Below, piece after piece: positions 15,506-23,953 of a stretch of 64,000 nt of DNA. The notes beneath the pieces are model-generated. The model worked only from the letters and a program-made list of their open reading frames with translations. It was not told where the DNA came from and did no database searches. This DNA comes from Streptomyces hawaiiensis (GTDB taxonomy: Bacteria; Actinomycetota; Actinomycetes; Streptomycetales; Streptomycetaceae). The position numbers and the translations under genes are program-made. How positions within the stretch are numbered: position 1 is the stretch's first letter; each line of letters starts with the position of its first letter. Location of the stretch: the NCBI RefSeq assembly GCF_004803895.1, contig NZ_CP021978.1:5642001-5706000 (forward strand), read 5' to 3'.

Positions 15506-16732
15506 GTGGTGGGCCCGGTGATCCCGGGGCCTGTCGGCACGCCGGACGTGGTGATCGTCGGGGGCGGTGCCGCCGGCCTCAGTCTCGCGTACCGGCTGGT
15601 CGAGACCGGCGCCGCGACCGTGACCGTCGTGGAGCCGCCGGAAGGTCCCCTGCGTCCGGCGGAGCGGACCTGGTGCTACTGGGACCAGGGCGACGGCGAC
15701 CTCGACGAAGCGGTCACCGCCGGCTGGCCCCTGCTGCGGGTGCACGGCCCCGACGGCAGCCCGCTCACCGTCGATCCGGCCCCCTCGCGCTACCGCATGG
15801 TGCGTTCCGCGGCGTTCGAACGGCTCGTGCACGCGCGACTGGCGCGTTCGCCCGGCGGGCGGCTGCTGCGCGCGACGGCGGACACGGTGCGCGACGTGCC
15901 CGGAGGCGCGGAGGTCCGCTGCACGGCACCCGGCGGCCGGACGCTGACGCTGCGCGCCCGGTACGTCTTCGACTCCCGGCCCCTGCCCGCGCTGCCGCCG
16001 GCCCGGACGCACCTGCTGCAGCACTTCCGCGGCTGGTTCGTGCGCACCCGCACCGACCGGTTCGACCCGGCGGTCGCCGACCTCATGGACTTCCGGGTGC
16101 CCCAGCCGCGGCACGGGCTCGCCTTCGGCTACGTCCTGCCGCTGGCCCCCGACCGGGCCCTCGTCGAGTACACCGAGTTCTCCCGGGTCCCGCTGACCAC
16201 CGCGGCCTACGAGGCGGCGCTCGGTCACTACGCCCGCGGGGTGCTGCGCCTGGGCGAGTTCAGCGTGGAGACGGCCGAGCAGGGCGTCATCCCCATGACC
16301 GACGCCCGCTTCCCCCGGCGGGCCGGGGCGGCCGTCTTCCGCATCGGGACGGCGGGCGGTGCGACCCGCCCCGCCACCGGCTACACCTTCGCGGCCGTAC
16401 AGCGGCACAGCCGGGCCATCGCCGCCGCCCTGCGGGACGGCCGCGCAACCGTGCCCGCACCGCACGGGAGGCGGGCGCTCGCCATGGACGCGGTGCTGCT
16501 GCGGGCCCTGGACACCGGGCGGATCGACGGCCCCGCGTTCTTCACCGGCCTGTTCCGCCGGACCCCGGCACAGCGCCTGCTGCGCTTCCTCGACGGCGCC
16601 ACCTCGGTCCGGGAGGAGTGGGGCATCGGACTGCGCACCCCGGTGGGCCCGATGCTGCGCACCGCGCTCGAAGTGCCCTTCCTGCCCCGCCGCACCCACC
16701 CCGCCCCAGGAACCGGAGAGAACCCCCGATGA
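15506..16732 (+). CDS. crtY: Lycopene beta-cyclase CrtY
   Basis: A 408-residue FAD/NAD-dependent cyclase that converts lycopene to beta-carotene. The N-terminal dinucleotide fold is VVIVGGGAAGLSLAYRLVE, followed by PLRPAERTWCYWD and the HFRGWFVRT, MDFRVPQ and FGYVLPL blocks of bacterial CrtY proteins, then EQGVIPMTD. Three in-frame GTG codons (15506, 15509, 15518) could start it and none has a strong ribosome site; I give the first. The stop overlaps crtT (ATGA at 16729-16732). It follows litR on the same strand after about 100 bases and begins crtY-crtT-crtU. Confidence 0.87.
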   Translation: MVGPVIPGPVGTPDVVIVGGGAAGLSLAYRLVETGAATVTVVEPPEGPLRPAERTWCYWDQGDGDLDEAVTAGWPLLRVHGPDGSPLTVDPAPSRYRMVRSAAFERLVHARLARSPGGRLLRATADTVRDVPGGAEVRCTAPGGRTLTLRARYVFDSRPLPALPPARTHLLQHFRGWFVRTRTDRFDPAVADLMDFRVPQPRHGLAFGYVLPLAPDRALVEYTEFSRVPLTTAAYEAALGHYARGVLRLGEFSVETAEQGVIPMTDARFPRRAGAAVFRIGTAGGATRPATGYTFAAVQRHSRAIAAALRDGRATVPAPHGRRALAMDAVLLRALDTGRIDGPAFFTGLFRRTPAQRLLRFLDGATSVREEWGIGLRTPVGPMLRTALEVPFLPRRTHPAPGTGENPR

Positions 16733-17478
16733 CCCTGCTGCGCGACCACGACCTGGCACGCGCCTTCGACCACGCGTCCCGCACCTACGACCGCCTCACC
16801 GGCCTCAGCCCGGGCTACCGCGCCGACCTGCTGCGCTCGGCCCGCCGGCTCGGGCTCCCCGGGGGCGGGGCAGGCCTGCACCTGCTCGATCTCGGCTGCG
16901 GCACCGGCGCCTCCACCCGGGCCCTGCTGCGGGCCGCGCCCCGCGCGCGGATCACCGCCGTGGACGCCTCGGCGGGCATGCTGCGCCGGGCGCTGGCCAA
17001 GCCGTGGCCCGACGGCGTGCGCTTCCTCCACCTGAGCGCCGAGGAACTCGACGCGGCCGTGGAAGGGCCCTTCGACGCGGTCTTCGCCGCCTACCTGTTC
17101 CGCAACGTCTCCGACCCGGACGGCGTCCTGCGCACGGTGCGGACCCTGCTGCGGCCGGGCGGGCGGCTCGCCGTCCACGAGTACAGCCTCGGCGGATCGC
17201 CGGCGCACCGGGCGCTGTGGACGGCCGTGTGCCGGGCAGTGATCATCCCGGCGGGCACGCTCACCGGTGACCGGGCCCTGTACCGGCACCTGTGGCACAG
17301 CGTCCTCGACTTCGACACCGCTGCCGTCTTCACCGGGCGGCTGACGCGGGCCGGATTCACGGGTGCGCGTGCCCTGCCCCTCGCCGGATGGCAGACCGGC
17401 ATCACGCACACGTTCGTCGCCCGCAACGGATCCGCCGCCGACGCCGTCGCCGCCGACGCCGCGGAGGCCGCCCGATGA
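16729..17478 (+). CDS. crtT: SAM-dependent methyltransferase CrtT
   Basis: A 249-residue class I methyltransferase of the UbiE/MenG kind. Motif I is LLDLGCGTGASTRALL, motif II TAVDASAGML, and FAAYLFRNVSDPDGVLR marks the substrate-side helix. A late LAGWQTGITHTFVARNG closes the domain. It is the conserved middle gene of crtYTU in Streptomyces. Its exact substrate is not settled; it is assumed to act on a carotenoid or a linked intermediate. ATGA overlaps at both ends couple it to crtY and crtU. The Ala-rich C-terminal tail is a low-complexity extension. Confidence 0.85.
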   Translation: MTLLRDHDLARAFDHASRTYDRLTGLSPGYRADLLRSARRLGLPGGGAGLHLLDLGCGTGASTRALLRAAPRARITAVDASAGMLRRALAKPWPDGVRFLHLSAEELDAAVEGPFDAVFAAYLFRNVSDPDGVLRTVRTLLRPGGRLAVHEYSLGGSPAHRALWTAVCRAVIIPAGTLTGDRALYRHLWHSVLDFDTAAVFTGRLTRAGFTGARALPLAGWQTGITHTFVARNGSAADAVAADAAEAAR

Positions 17479-17561
17479 GCACCCAGACCGCCGCCCGTGG
17501 AGGCGGAGAAGGCCGCCCGGTGAGCACCCGCACACGTGGAGGCGGAGAAGGCCGCTCGATG
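17475..17561 (+). repeat. Tandem triplication of the crtU ribosome site and start codon
   Basis: (A/G)TGAGCACCC occurs in frame at 17475, 17520 and 17559. Between copies lies GTGGAGGCGGAGAAGGCCGC, which supplies a Shine-Dalgarno-like GGAGG/GGAGAAGG ahead of the next start. The units are 45 and 39 bases, so all copies stay in frame and three N-termini are possible. Confidence 0.8.
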
Positions 17562-19121
17562 AGCACCCGCACTGCCGCCCGCCGTGGACGGGACCGCAAG
17601 GCCGAGGTCCTGATGCCCGTGCCCGGCCGGGACCGGTTCGCGCGCGGGGACGCCCCGTCCGTCGCCGTGGTGGGTGGCGGCATCGCCGGTCTCGCCGCCG
17701 CCACCGCACTGGCCGAACGCGGCGCCCGGGTGACCCTCTACGAACGGGAGGAGTCCCTCGGCGGCCGCCTCGCCGGTCACCGCACCCGGCTGGCCGACGG
17801 CTCCGAGGTGACCATGAGCCGCGGCTTCCACGCCTTCTTCCGCCAGTACTACAACCTGCGCGGCCTGCTGCGACGCACCGACCCCGCCCTCGCCCGCCTC
17901 ACCCCGCTGCCCGACTACCCCCTGCGACACAGCGGCGGACTGACCGACAGCTTCGCCCGCGTCCCGCGCACCCCGCCCCTGAGCGCCCTCGGCTTCGTCG
18001 CCCTCAGCCCCACCTTCGGCCGGCGCGACCTCACCGCCCTGGACGCCCGGGCGGCGCTGCCCCTCCTGGACGTGCGCGTGCCCGACGTGTACGCACGCTT
18101 CGACCAGGTCAGCGCGACCGCCTTCCTCGAACGCGTCCGCTTCCCCGAGGCCGCGCACCACCTGGCGTTCGAGGTGTTCTCACGCAGTTTCTTCGCCGAC
18201 CCGCACGAACTCTCCGCCGCCGAACTGATGCTGATGTTCCACATCTACTTCCTCGGCTCCTCGGAGGGACTGCTCTTCGACGTGCCCGACGAGCCCTTCC
18301 CACAAGCCCTGTGGGAGCCGCTCGCCGACTACCTCCGGCGCCTCGGCGCGACCGTCCGCACCGGCACCCCCGTGCACGGCGTGGAGCCCTCCGGCACCGG
18401 GGGAGCCGAGGTGCGCACCGGCACCGGCACCGGCCGGTACGACGCAGTGGTACTCGCCCTGGACACCGGGGGACTGCGCCAGGTCGTCGCCGCCTCGCCC
18501 CGCCTGGGCACCGCCCCCTGGCGCGAGGACGTCGCCGCCCTGCGCACCGCCCCGCCGTTCCTCGTCTCGCGGCTCTGGCTCGACCGGCCGGTCCGCGCCG
18601 ACCGGCCCGGCTTCCTCGGCACCAGCGGCTACGACGGCCTGGACAACATCAGCGTCCTGGAACGCTACGAGGGCGAGGCCGCCCGCTGGGCCGCGAAGAG
18701 TGGCGGTTCGGTCGTGGAACTGCATGCCTACGCCGTCCCCGCCGGCGCGCAGCCCGAGACCGTGCAGGACGCGCTGCTCGGGCAGTTGCGGCGGGTGTAC
18801 CCGGAGACCCGCCAGGCGCGCGTCGTCGACGCCCGGCACGAGTGGCGCTCGGACTGCCCGCTCTTCCCGGTCGGCACCCACCACCGGCGCCCCACCGTAC
18901 GGACCCCTCACCCGTGGCTGACGCTGGCCGGCGACGGACTCCGCTGCGACCTGCCCGTGGCCCTGATGGAACGCGCCGCCACCACCGGCTTTCTGGCGGC
19001 CAACGCCCTGCTCGCCGGGTGGGGCGTCCGCGGCCAGGTGCTGTGGAGCGTGCCCCGGGCGGGACGCTCCCGGGCGCTGCGGGCACTCGGCGCGCTCGCG
19101 GAACGTCCGGCGCGCCGGTGA
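17475..19121 (+). CDS. crtU: Carotenoid desaturase/methyltransferase CrtU (aromatic ring synthase)
   Basis: An FAD-dependent enzyme of the phytoene-desaturase superfamily that converts the beta-ionone rings of beta-carotene to aromatic rings, giving isorenieratene. The FAD motif is SVAVVGGGIAGLAAATALAE followed by GGRLAGHRT. MSRGFHAFFRQYYNLRGLLR and PHELSAAELMLMFHIYFLGS are CrtU-like blocks. From the first ATG the protein has 548 residues. The first 43 are not part of the fold and come from a tandem duplication of the start region (17475, 17520, 17559). The usual length is closer to that from the third start. It ends in a bidirectional terminator shared with the convergent operon. Confidence 0.88.
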   Translation: MSTQTAARGGGEGRPVSTRTRGGGEGRSMSTRTAARRGRDRKAEVLMPVPGRDRFARGDAPSVAVVGGGIAGLAAATALAERGARVTLYEREESLGGRLAGHRTRLADGSEVTMSRGFHAFFRQYYNLRGLLRRTDPALARLTPLPDYPLRHSGGLTDSFARVPRTPPLSALGFVALSPTFGRRDLTALDARAALPLLDVRVPDVYARFDQVSATAFLERVRFPEAAHHLAFEVFSRSFFADPHELSAAELMLMFHIYFLGSSEGLLFDVPDEPFPQALWEPLADYLRRLGATVRTGTPVHGVEPSGTGGAEVRTGTGTGRYDAVVLALDTGGLRQVVAASPRLGTAPWREDVAALRTAPPFLVSRLWLDRPVRADRPGFLGTSGYDGLDNISVLERYEGEAARWAAKSGGSVVELHAYAVPAGAQPETVQDALLGQLRRVYPETRQARVVDARHEWRSDCPLFPVGTHHRRPTVRTPHPWLTLAGDGLRCDLPVALMERAATTGFLAANALLAGWGVRGQVLWSVPRAGRSRALRALGALAERPARR

Positions 19122-19130
19122 CGCCCGGCC

Positions 19131-19170
19131 GCCGGACGGGCCCGGGACGACCCGCACAGGCCCGTCCGGC
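19131..19170. terminator. Bidirectional terminator between the crtU and Rieske genes
   Basis: GCCGGACGGGCC (19131-19142) and GGCCCGTCCGGC (19159-19170) form a perfect 12-bp stem between two convergent gene ends (stops at 19121 and 19180). Confidence 0.8.
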
Positions 19171-19179
19171 AAGGTCACC

Positions 19180-20196
19180 TCACCCGGGGAACCGTCCGGT
19201 GCTGCGCAGCGCCCAGCGCCTCTCGGCGTAGGCCAGGTCGTCGCGCCACAGCCGCCCGGCCGTGCGCCGCATCAGAGGGCGCAGCACGGGGGCCGCCGCC
19301 TGGGCCAGCGCGAAACCGCGCCGGTCCGAAGCGGCGACGACCGCCTCGATCACGGCCGTCCTGGGCTGCCGGGCGGCCGCGGCGGTCAGCGGCGTGGCAT
19401 GGGTCTCCACCACGGACGTGGCGCCCTCGCCGTCGGTGATGCGCATCACGACGGTACGCGGCTCCGGCGCGGTGAACTCGGCCCGTACGGGCACCACCAG
19501 ACGACCCGCCACCCGGAAGGAGACATCGACCACGAAGGCGTCGTCGGCGTCGCCCCCCTCCTCGCCCCGGGGTTCCCGGGCGACCGTCAGATCGACGAAG
19601 GAGTACGGATGGAACCAGGACCCGTGCCACGGGTCGAGCCGGTTGGCCACCACGTCCTGCGGTTCGCACCGCCCCACCGCCGTGAACACGGCGTCCACCC
19701 CGGTGCCCGGTGCCGGACGCGCCGGAACCACGGGCCGCTCCGCGGGTTCCTCACCGCCGACCGCGTCGAGCCGTACCCACACCAGCACCCCGTCGTCGTG
19801 GACGGGGTACGGCTGCCAGCCGGCGAACGCGGAGCCGTCCAGGGCCAGTCCGTGCCAGTGGCACACCAGCGTGCCGCACACCACCCGGCTGTCCCGCAGT
19901 GGGGCACCGAGGTGCGGGCAGATGCCGGGGCCCGCTTGGAGGCCGCCCGACTCCGAGCGCCACAGCACCACCTCGGCACCGCCGACGGTCCTGCCGTAAG
20001 GGCTGCCGGAGCGCACGTCCCGGGAGGCGCCGACCACGAACCAGTTGCCGGAAGGCCGGGCGGACGCCCGTTTCAGCGTGTCGGCGATCAGCGCCGGCCG
20101 GGCCGCGCTCCAGGTCGGGCTCTGCTCCGCCCAGCCGGGGCCGCGGCGCCGCCGCAGCGGTGATGTCCAGCGTGCCTTGTCCGCTCGGTCAGCCAC
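19180..20196 (-). CDS. Rieske [2Fe-2S] protein with DUF5914-like C-terminus, crtV position
   Basis: A 338-residue protein. The Rieske motif is CPH (C93, H95) and CHWH (C112, H115) with the standard spacing. The C-terminal half is a non-haem-oxygenase-like domain of the DUF5914 kind (DPWHGSWFHPYSFVDL, then VMRITDGEGATSVVETHATP). It would act as an oxygenase or reductase component on a carotenoid or related lipid. It occupies the place directly after crtB that is called crtV in other Streptomyces; I do not claim methylesterase activity. The GTG start (20194-20196) overlaps the crtB stop by eight bases. It is the last gene of the minus-strand operon. Confidence 0.75.
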   Translation of the reverse strand: MADRADKARWTSPLRRRRGPGWAEQSPTWSAARPALIADTLKRASARPSGNWFVVGASRDVRSGSPYGRTVGGAEVVLWRSESGGLQAGPGICPHLGAPLRDSRVVCGTLVCHWHGLALDGSAFAGWQPYPVHDDGVLVWVRLDAVGGEEPAERPVVPARPAPGTGVDAVFTAVGRCEPQDVVANRLDPWHGSWFHPYSFVDLTVAREPRGEEGGDADDAFVVDVSFRVAGRLVVPVRAEFTAPEPRTVVMRITDGEGATSVVETHATPLTAAAARQPRTAVIEAVVAASDRRGFALAQAAAPVLRPLMRRTAGRLWRDDLAYAERRWALRSTGRFPG

Positions 20197-21172
20197 GACC
20201 CGGTCCCTTCCGTTCCAGTGTGGCGTGCTCCGCCGCGGGCGCCGTCTGCCACCGCGCGCGGGCCACCTTCAGGACACCGGCCGCGGCGGTGGCCGCCCGC
20301 CGGCGGCGGGGGACCACCGCTCGGCGGTGCAGCACGGTGTAGTCGTGCCGCGCGATCGCGTCGAGGATCCCGCCGTACAGCGTGAACGCGGTGCGGATGC
20401 ACGGGCGTACCCGCGGGTCGAGCATCGCGATGCCCGGCTGTGCCGTCCGGTACACGTCCCTGGTCAGGGACTCGGCCGCGACGAGGGCCGCCCGGATGCG
20501 CGGGTCGCGGCGGCCGCTTCGCCGGCTCCACTCCAGCAGCGGCCGGTCCACGCCGTGGGCGGCGAGCAGATCCGCGGGCAGGTAGACGCGACCGCGGTCC
20601 AGGTCCTCTCCCACGTCCCGCAGGAAGTTGGTCAGCTGGAACGCCACTCCGAGGGCCGCCGCGTGCGGCGCTGCCTCCTCGCGCGGGACGACAGTGCCCA
20701 GCACGGGCAGCATCTGCAGGCCGATCACCGCGGCCGAACCGTGCATGTAGGCCCGTAGATCGGCGTAGGTGGGGTAGTGCGTGACGGTCAGGTCGGCGCG
20801 CATCGAGGCGAGGAAGTCGGCGAACAGGGCCGGGTGGATGCCGAAGCGGTCGGCGGTGTCGGCCACGGCCCGGACCACCGGTTCGGCCCCGCCGCCGGTG
20901 CGCAGCCCGTGGGCGAGGTCGCCCTCCAGCCGCTTCAGCAGCAGGTCCCGCTCGTCGGGTGTCAGGCGCCGGTCCAGGTCGTCGACGATGTCGTCGGCCC
21001 AGCGGGCGAAGCCGTACAGCGCGTGCACCGCGGACCGGCGTTCCAGCGGCAGCAGGCGCGTGGCCAGGAAGTAGGTCCGGCCGTGCCGGGCGTTGAGCTG
21101 CCGGCACCGGCCGTAGGCGGCGCGCAGGCCGGGGTCGGTGATCCCGGCGGCGTCCAGTTCACGACGGGTCAT
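20189..21172 (-). other. crtB: CrtB module, possible independent start inside the crtI-crtB frame
   Basis: From ATG 21170-21172 the phytoene synthase part is 327 residues, the normal size of a free CrtB. AGCAGGTGCCC precedes the ATG, a weak ribosome site. It may therefore be made both as part of the fusion and as a separate protein. Confidence 0.6.
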
Positions 21173-22729
21173 GGGCACCTGCTGCGGACGGGGCGGGCGG
21201 GGCGGACGGGCGGCGGTCCGGGAGCCGGCCCGCCCGGGCCCCCGGGTGCGGCCCCCGGTGACGCGGGCGGCGGCGAGTTTCCCGCTGATGAGCACCGTCG
21301 GTACGCCGACACCGGGGGTGGTCCCGCAGCCGGCGAGCACCACGTTGTCCAGCCCGCGTACGAGGTTGCGCGGCCGGAAGGGCCCGGTCTGGGCGAAGGT
21401 GTGGGAGACGGAGAAGGGACTGCCCGCCGAGAGGCCCCGGGCCGTCCAGTCGAGCGGGGTCACCAGCAGTTCCTCCTCGACGCTGTCCGCGAACCCGTCG
21501 AGGCCGCGGCGTTCCAGCTCGGCGACCAGGCTGTCGCGGTAGCGCGGGCCCAGGTCCCGCCAGGCTGCGGCGCAGGGGCCGACGGCGGTGTTGGGGCAGG
21601 GCGCCAGGACGTAGTGGAGGTGGCGGCCGGGCGGCGCCAGCGAGGCGTCGTGCGTGGTCGGACGGGTGATCAGCAGAGACGGGTCGCTCATCAGCGCTCC
21701 CGAGCGGGTCAGTTCGTCGAAGGTGCGCTCCCACGCGGCGCCGAAGGACAGCGTGTGGTGGGCGAGCTGGGGCCAGGTGCGGTCGGTCCCGGCGTGCAGG
21801 ACGACCGCGGACGGCGAGTGCCGCAGCCGTACCGGGCGGCGGGGCGCCCGGCCCAGCAGCCGGTGCGCGGCGGGCAGTTCGCAGGTCAGCACCACCGCGT
21901 CGCACGGGATGCGCTCACCCGAGGCGAGCCGGACGGCCCGCACCCGGTCCGCGGAGCGCTCCAGCGCGCTCACCTCGGCCGACCACCGCAGCTCGGCACC
22001 GGCACCGGCCGCCACGTCCGCCATCGCCCGGGGCAGGGCGTGCATGCCGCCCTTGGGGAACCAGACTCCGGCCACCGTGTCCATGTAGGCGATCACCGCG
22101 TAGGCCGCGAGAGCCCGGGCCGGCGCCACTCCGGCGTACAGGGCCTGGAAGGAGAAGACCCGGCGCAGACGGGCGTCGGAGAGGAAGCGGCCGATCCGGC
22201 CGTCAAGACGCCGGAAGCCCCCCAGCGCCGCCAGCCGGGCCAGGTCCGGGTGCGCGAGCTGGAGGGGCGAGTCGAAGTTGGTGTCGATGAACCGGCGCAT
22301 CTGCGCCCGGTACAGCCGTTCCAGCCACTCCCGCAGCCTGCGGTAGCCCGCCGCCTCCGCCGGTCCGGCGAAGCGCCGCACCTCCGCCTCCATGGCGTCG
22401 CCGTCGGTGTGCACGTCGAGCGAGGTCCCGTCCGCGAAACCGGCCCGGTAGGCGGGGTGCAGGGGCATCAGCTCGACGTGCCGGCCGAGGCTCTCGCCGA
22501 CGGCCGCGAACGCCTCGTCGGCCAGATGCGGCATCGTCAGCACGGTCGGCCCGGTGTCCACCAGATAGTCGCCGAGCCGTACCCGTCCGGCCCGGCCGCC
22601 CGGGCCGGCGTCCCGTTCGACGAGCGTGACCCGGCGGCCGGCGCCCAGCAGATGCAGGGCGCACGCCAGCCCGGACAGGCCGGCGCCCACCACGACGACA
22701 TGGTCCGTCGGTCCCGTCACCGTCCTCAT
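20189..22729 (-). CDS. crtI: Phytoene desaturase CrtI fused in frame to phytoene synthase CrtB
   Basis: The crtI frame (ATG at 22727-22729) runs without a stop into crtB and gives one 846-residue reading. Residues 1-490 are CrtI: FAD motif VVVVGAGLSGLACALHLLGA, GGRAGRV, GGMHALPRAMADV and the terminal NVVLAGCGTTPGVGVPTVLI. A 30-residue Arg/Pro/Gly linker follows (GGRTRGPGRAG...RPPRPPRPQQVP). Then comes CrtB: ARWADDIVDDLDRR and LRDVGEDLDRGRVYLP are its two aspartate motifs. The protein would make phytoene and desaturate it to lycopene. The crtB ATG at 21170-21172 has only a modest AGGTG nearby, so separate initiation is possible. Its start overlaps the crtE stop (ATGA). Confidence 0.85.
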   Translation of the reverse strand: MRTVTGPTDHVVVVGAGLSGLACALHLLGAGRRVTLVERDAGPGGRAGRVRLGDYLVDTGPTVLTMPHLADEAFAAVGESLGRHVELMPLHPAYRAGFADGTSLDVHTDGDAMEAEVRRFAGPAEAAGYRRLREWLERLYRAQMRRFIDTNFDSPLQLAHPDLARLAALGGFRRLDGRIGRFLSDARLRRVFSFQALYAGVAPARALAAYAVIAYMDTVAGVWFPKGGMHALPRAMADVAAGAGAELRWSAEVSALERSADRVRAVRLASGERIPCDAVVLTCELPAAHRLLGRAPRRPVRLRHSPSAVVLHAGTDRTWPQLAHHTLSFGAAWERTFDELTRSGALMSDPSLLITRPTTHDASLAPPGRHLHYVLAPCPNTAVGPCAAAWRDLGPRYRDSLVAELERRGLDGFADSVEEELLVTPLDWTARGLSAGSPFSVSHTFAQTGPFRPRNLVRGLDNVVLAGCGTTPGVGVPTVLISGKLAAARVTGGRTRGPGRAGSRTAARPPRPPRPQQVPMTRRELDAAGITDPGLRAAYGRCRQLNARHGRTYFLATRLLPLERRSAVHALYGFARWADDIVDDLDRRLTPDERDLLLKRLEGDLAHGLRTGGGAEPVVRAVADTADRFGIHPALFADFLASMRADLTVTHYPTYADLRAYMHGSAAVIGLQMLPVLGTVVPREEAAPHAAALGVAFQLTNFLRDVGEDLDRGRVYLPADLLAAHGVDRPLLEWSRRSGRRDPRIRAALVAAESLTRDVYRTAQPGIAMLDPRVRPCIRTAFTLYGGILDAIARHDYTVLHRRAVVPRRRRAATAAAGVLKVARARWQTAPAAEHATLERKGPGRG

Positions 22730-23868
22730 ACGAGCTCCTCGGTGTGGTGCGGGGCGACGCCCGAGGCCCGCTCGACCAGGGCGGCGAACTCCCGCCGCAC
22801 GCCGGGGGCGGCGCCGCTCGCCCCGAAATGCCGCAGAGCGGAGGCCGCCAGGTCCGCGATCCTCGCTTCCACCTCGCCCCGGGCGCCCGTCCGTTCCAGC
22901 GCCGCCCGCATCCGCTCGACGGTGTGTCCCGGCCGGCCGGCCGCGTCCGGGGCGAGTACGGCGGCGGCGTCCTGGTCGCCGGTGGTTTCCGCGAGCCGGA
23001 CGGCGGCGGCCAGGAGAGGGGTGAGCTTGCGGGAGCGCAGGTCCTCGTCGGCCGGTTTGCCGGTCAGCGCCGGGTCGCCGAAGGCCCCGAGGAGGTCGTC
23101 GCGCAGCTGGAAGGCCAGCCCCGCGCACCGGCCCGCGGCCCGCAGCGCGCCCAGGACGCGGGCGTCCGCACCGGCCAGCGACGCGCCCAGCGTCAGGGGC
23201 CGCGCGACCGTGTACCGGGCGCTCTTCAGGACGGCGATGGCCAGCGCCTCCTCGGCGCCGGACGAGCCGCTGGCCTGCGCGCGCAGGTCGCGGTACTGGC
23301 CGGCGACCATCTCGGTGCGCATGGCCCGCCACTCGTCGTACAGCCGCGAGCCGTGCGGCGAGGAGAGCGCAGTCTCCGTCACCAGATCGTCCGCCCACGC
23401 CAGCGCCAGGTCGCCCGCGAGCACGGCGGCCGACGTCCCGAACGACCCGGCGGGCCCGCCCGTCCGGCCGGCCCGGTGTTCCCGGGCGAAGTCCACGTGC
23501 ATCGCGGGCGCGCCCCGGCGCAGGGGTGATCCGTCCATCACGTCGTCGTGGACGAGGGCGCAGGCCTGGAGCAGTTCCAGGGCGGCCCCGGTGCGCAGGA
23601 CCGCGCCCGCGTCGCTCGAGCCGCCCGCGGCCCGCCAGCCGCACCACACGAACGCGGTACGCAGCCGCTTGCCGCCCCGCCGGACGAACCCGGCGACGCG
23701 ATCGGCCATCTCGCGGGCGAACACCGCGTCGGTGTCGCGGGCTTGCCGCAGCCGCGCCTCGAGCACCCGCTCCAGGACCGCCTCCATGGCGAGCGTGGCC
23801 CCGGGAGCGGTGAGCGGGGCAGGGTTCGTCTCCGCCGGTCCGGCCGCCGTCGGCCACGGTCCAAGCAT
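22726..23868 (-). CDS. crtE: Geranylgeranyl diphosphate synthase CrtE
   Basis: A 380-residue trans-isoprenyl diphosphate synthase that builds the C20 substrate for phytoene. The first aspartate-rich motif is DDVMD (108-112); the second region is AFQLRDDLLGAFGD, where DDLLG is a variant common in actinobacterial enzymes. GGKRLR (65-70) binds diphosphate. The start ATG at 23866-23868 has AAGGGG six to seven bases upstream and is preferred over the ATG 33 bases further out. It overlaps crtI by four bases. The 85-base gap to the photolyase gene upstream may hold a promoter, but I see no clear one. Confidence 0.88.
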   Translation of the reverse strand: MLGPWPTAAGPAETNPAPLTAPGATLAMEAVLERVLEARLRQARDTDAVFAREMADRVAGFVRRGGKRLRTAFVWCGWRAAGGSSDAGAVLRTGAALELLQACALVHDDVMDGSPLRRGAPAMHVDFAREHRAGRTGGPAGSFGTSAAVLAGDLALAWADDLVTETALSSPHGSRLYDEWRAMRTEMVAGQYRDLRAQASGSSGAEEALAIAVLKSARYTVARPLTLGASLAGADARVLGALRAAGRCAGLAFQLRDDLLGAFGDPALTGKPADEDLRSRKLTPLLAAAVRLAETTGDQDAAAVLAPDAAGRPGHTVERMRAALERTGARGEVEARIADLAASALRHFGASGAAPGVRREFAALVERASGVAPHHTEELV

Positions 23869-23953
23869 GCGCAACCCCTTCTCGCTTCCGGTCATCCGCA
23901 CCTCAGTGCTTCCGCGCGGAGCGGTGATTCGGATGCGCGGCGGTGCCGGGCTC

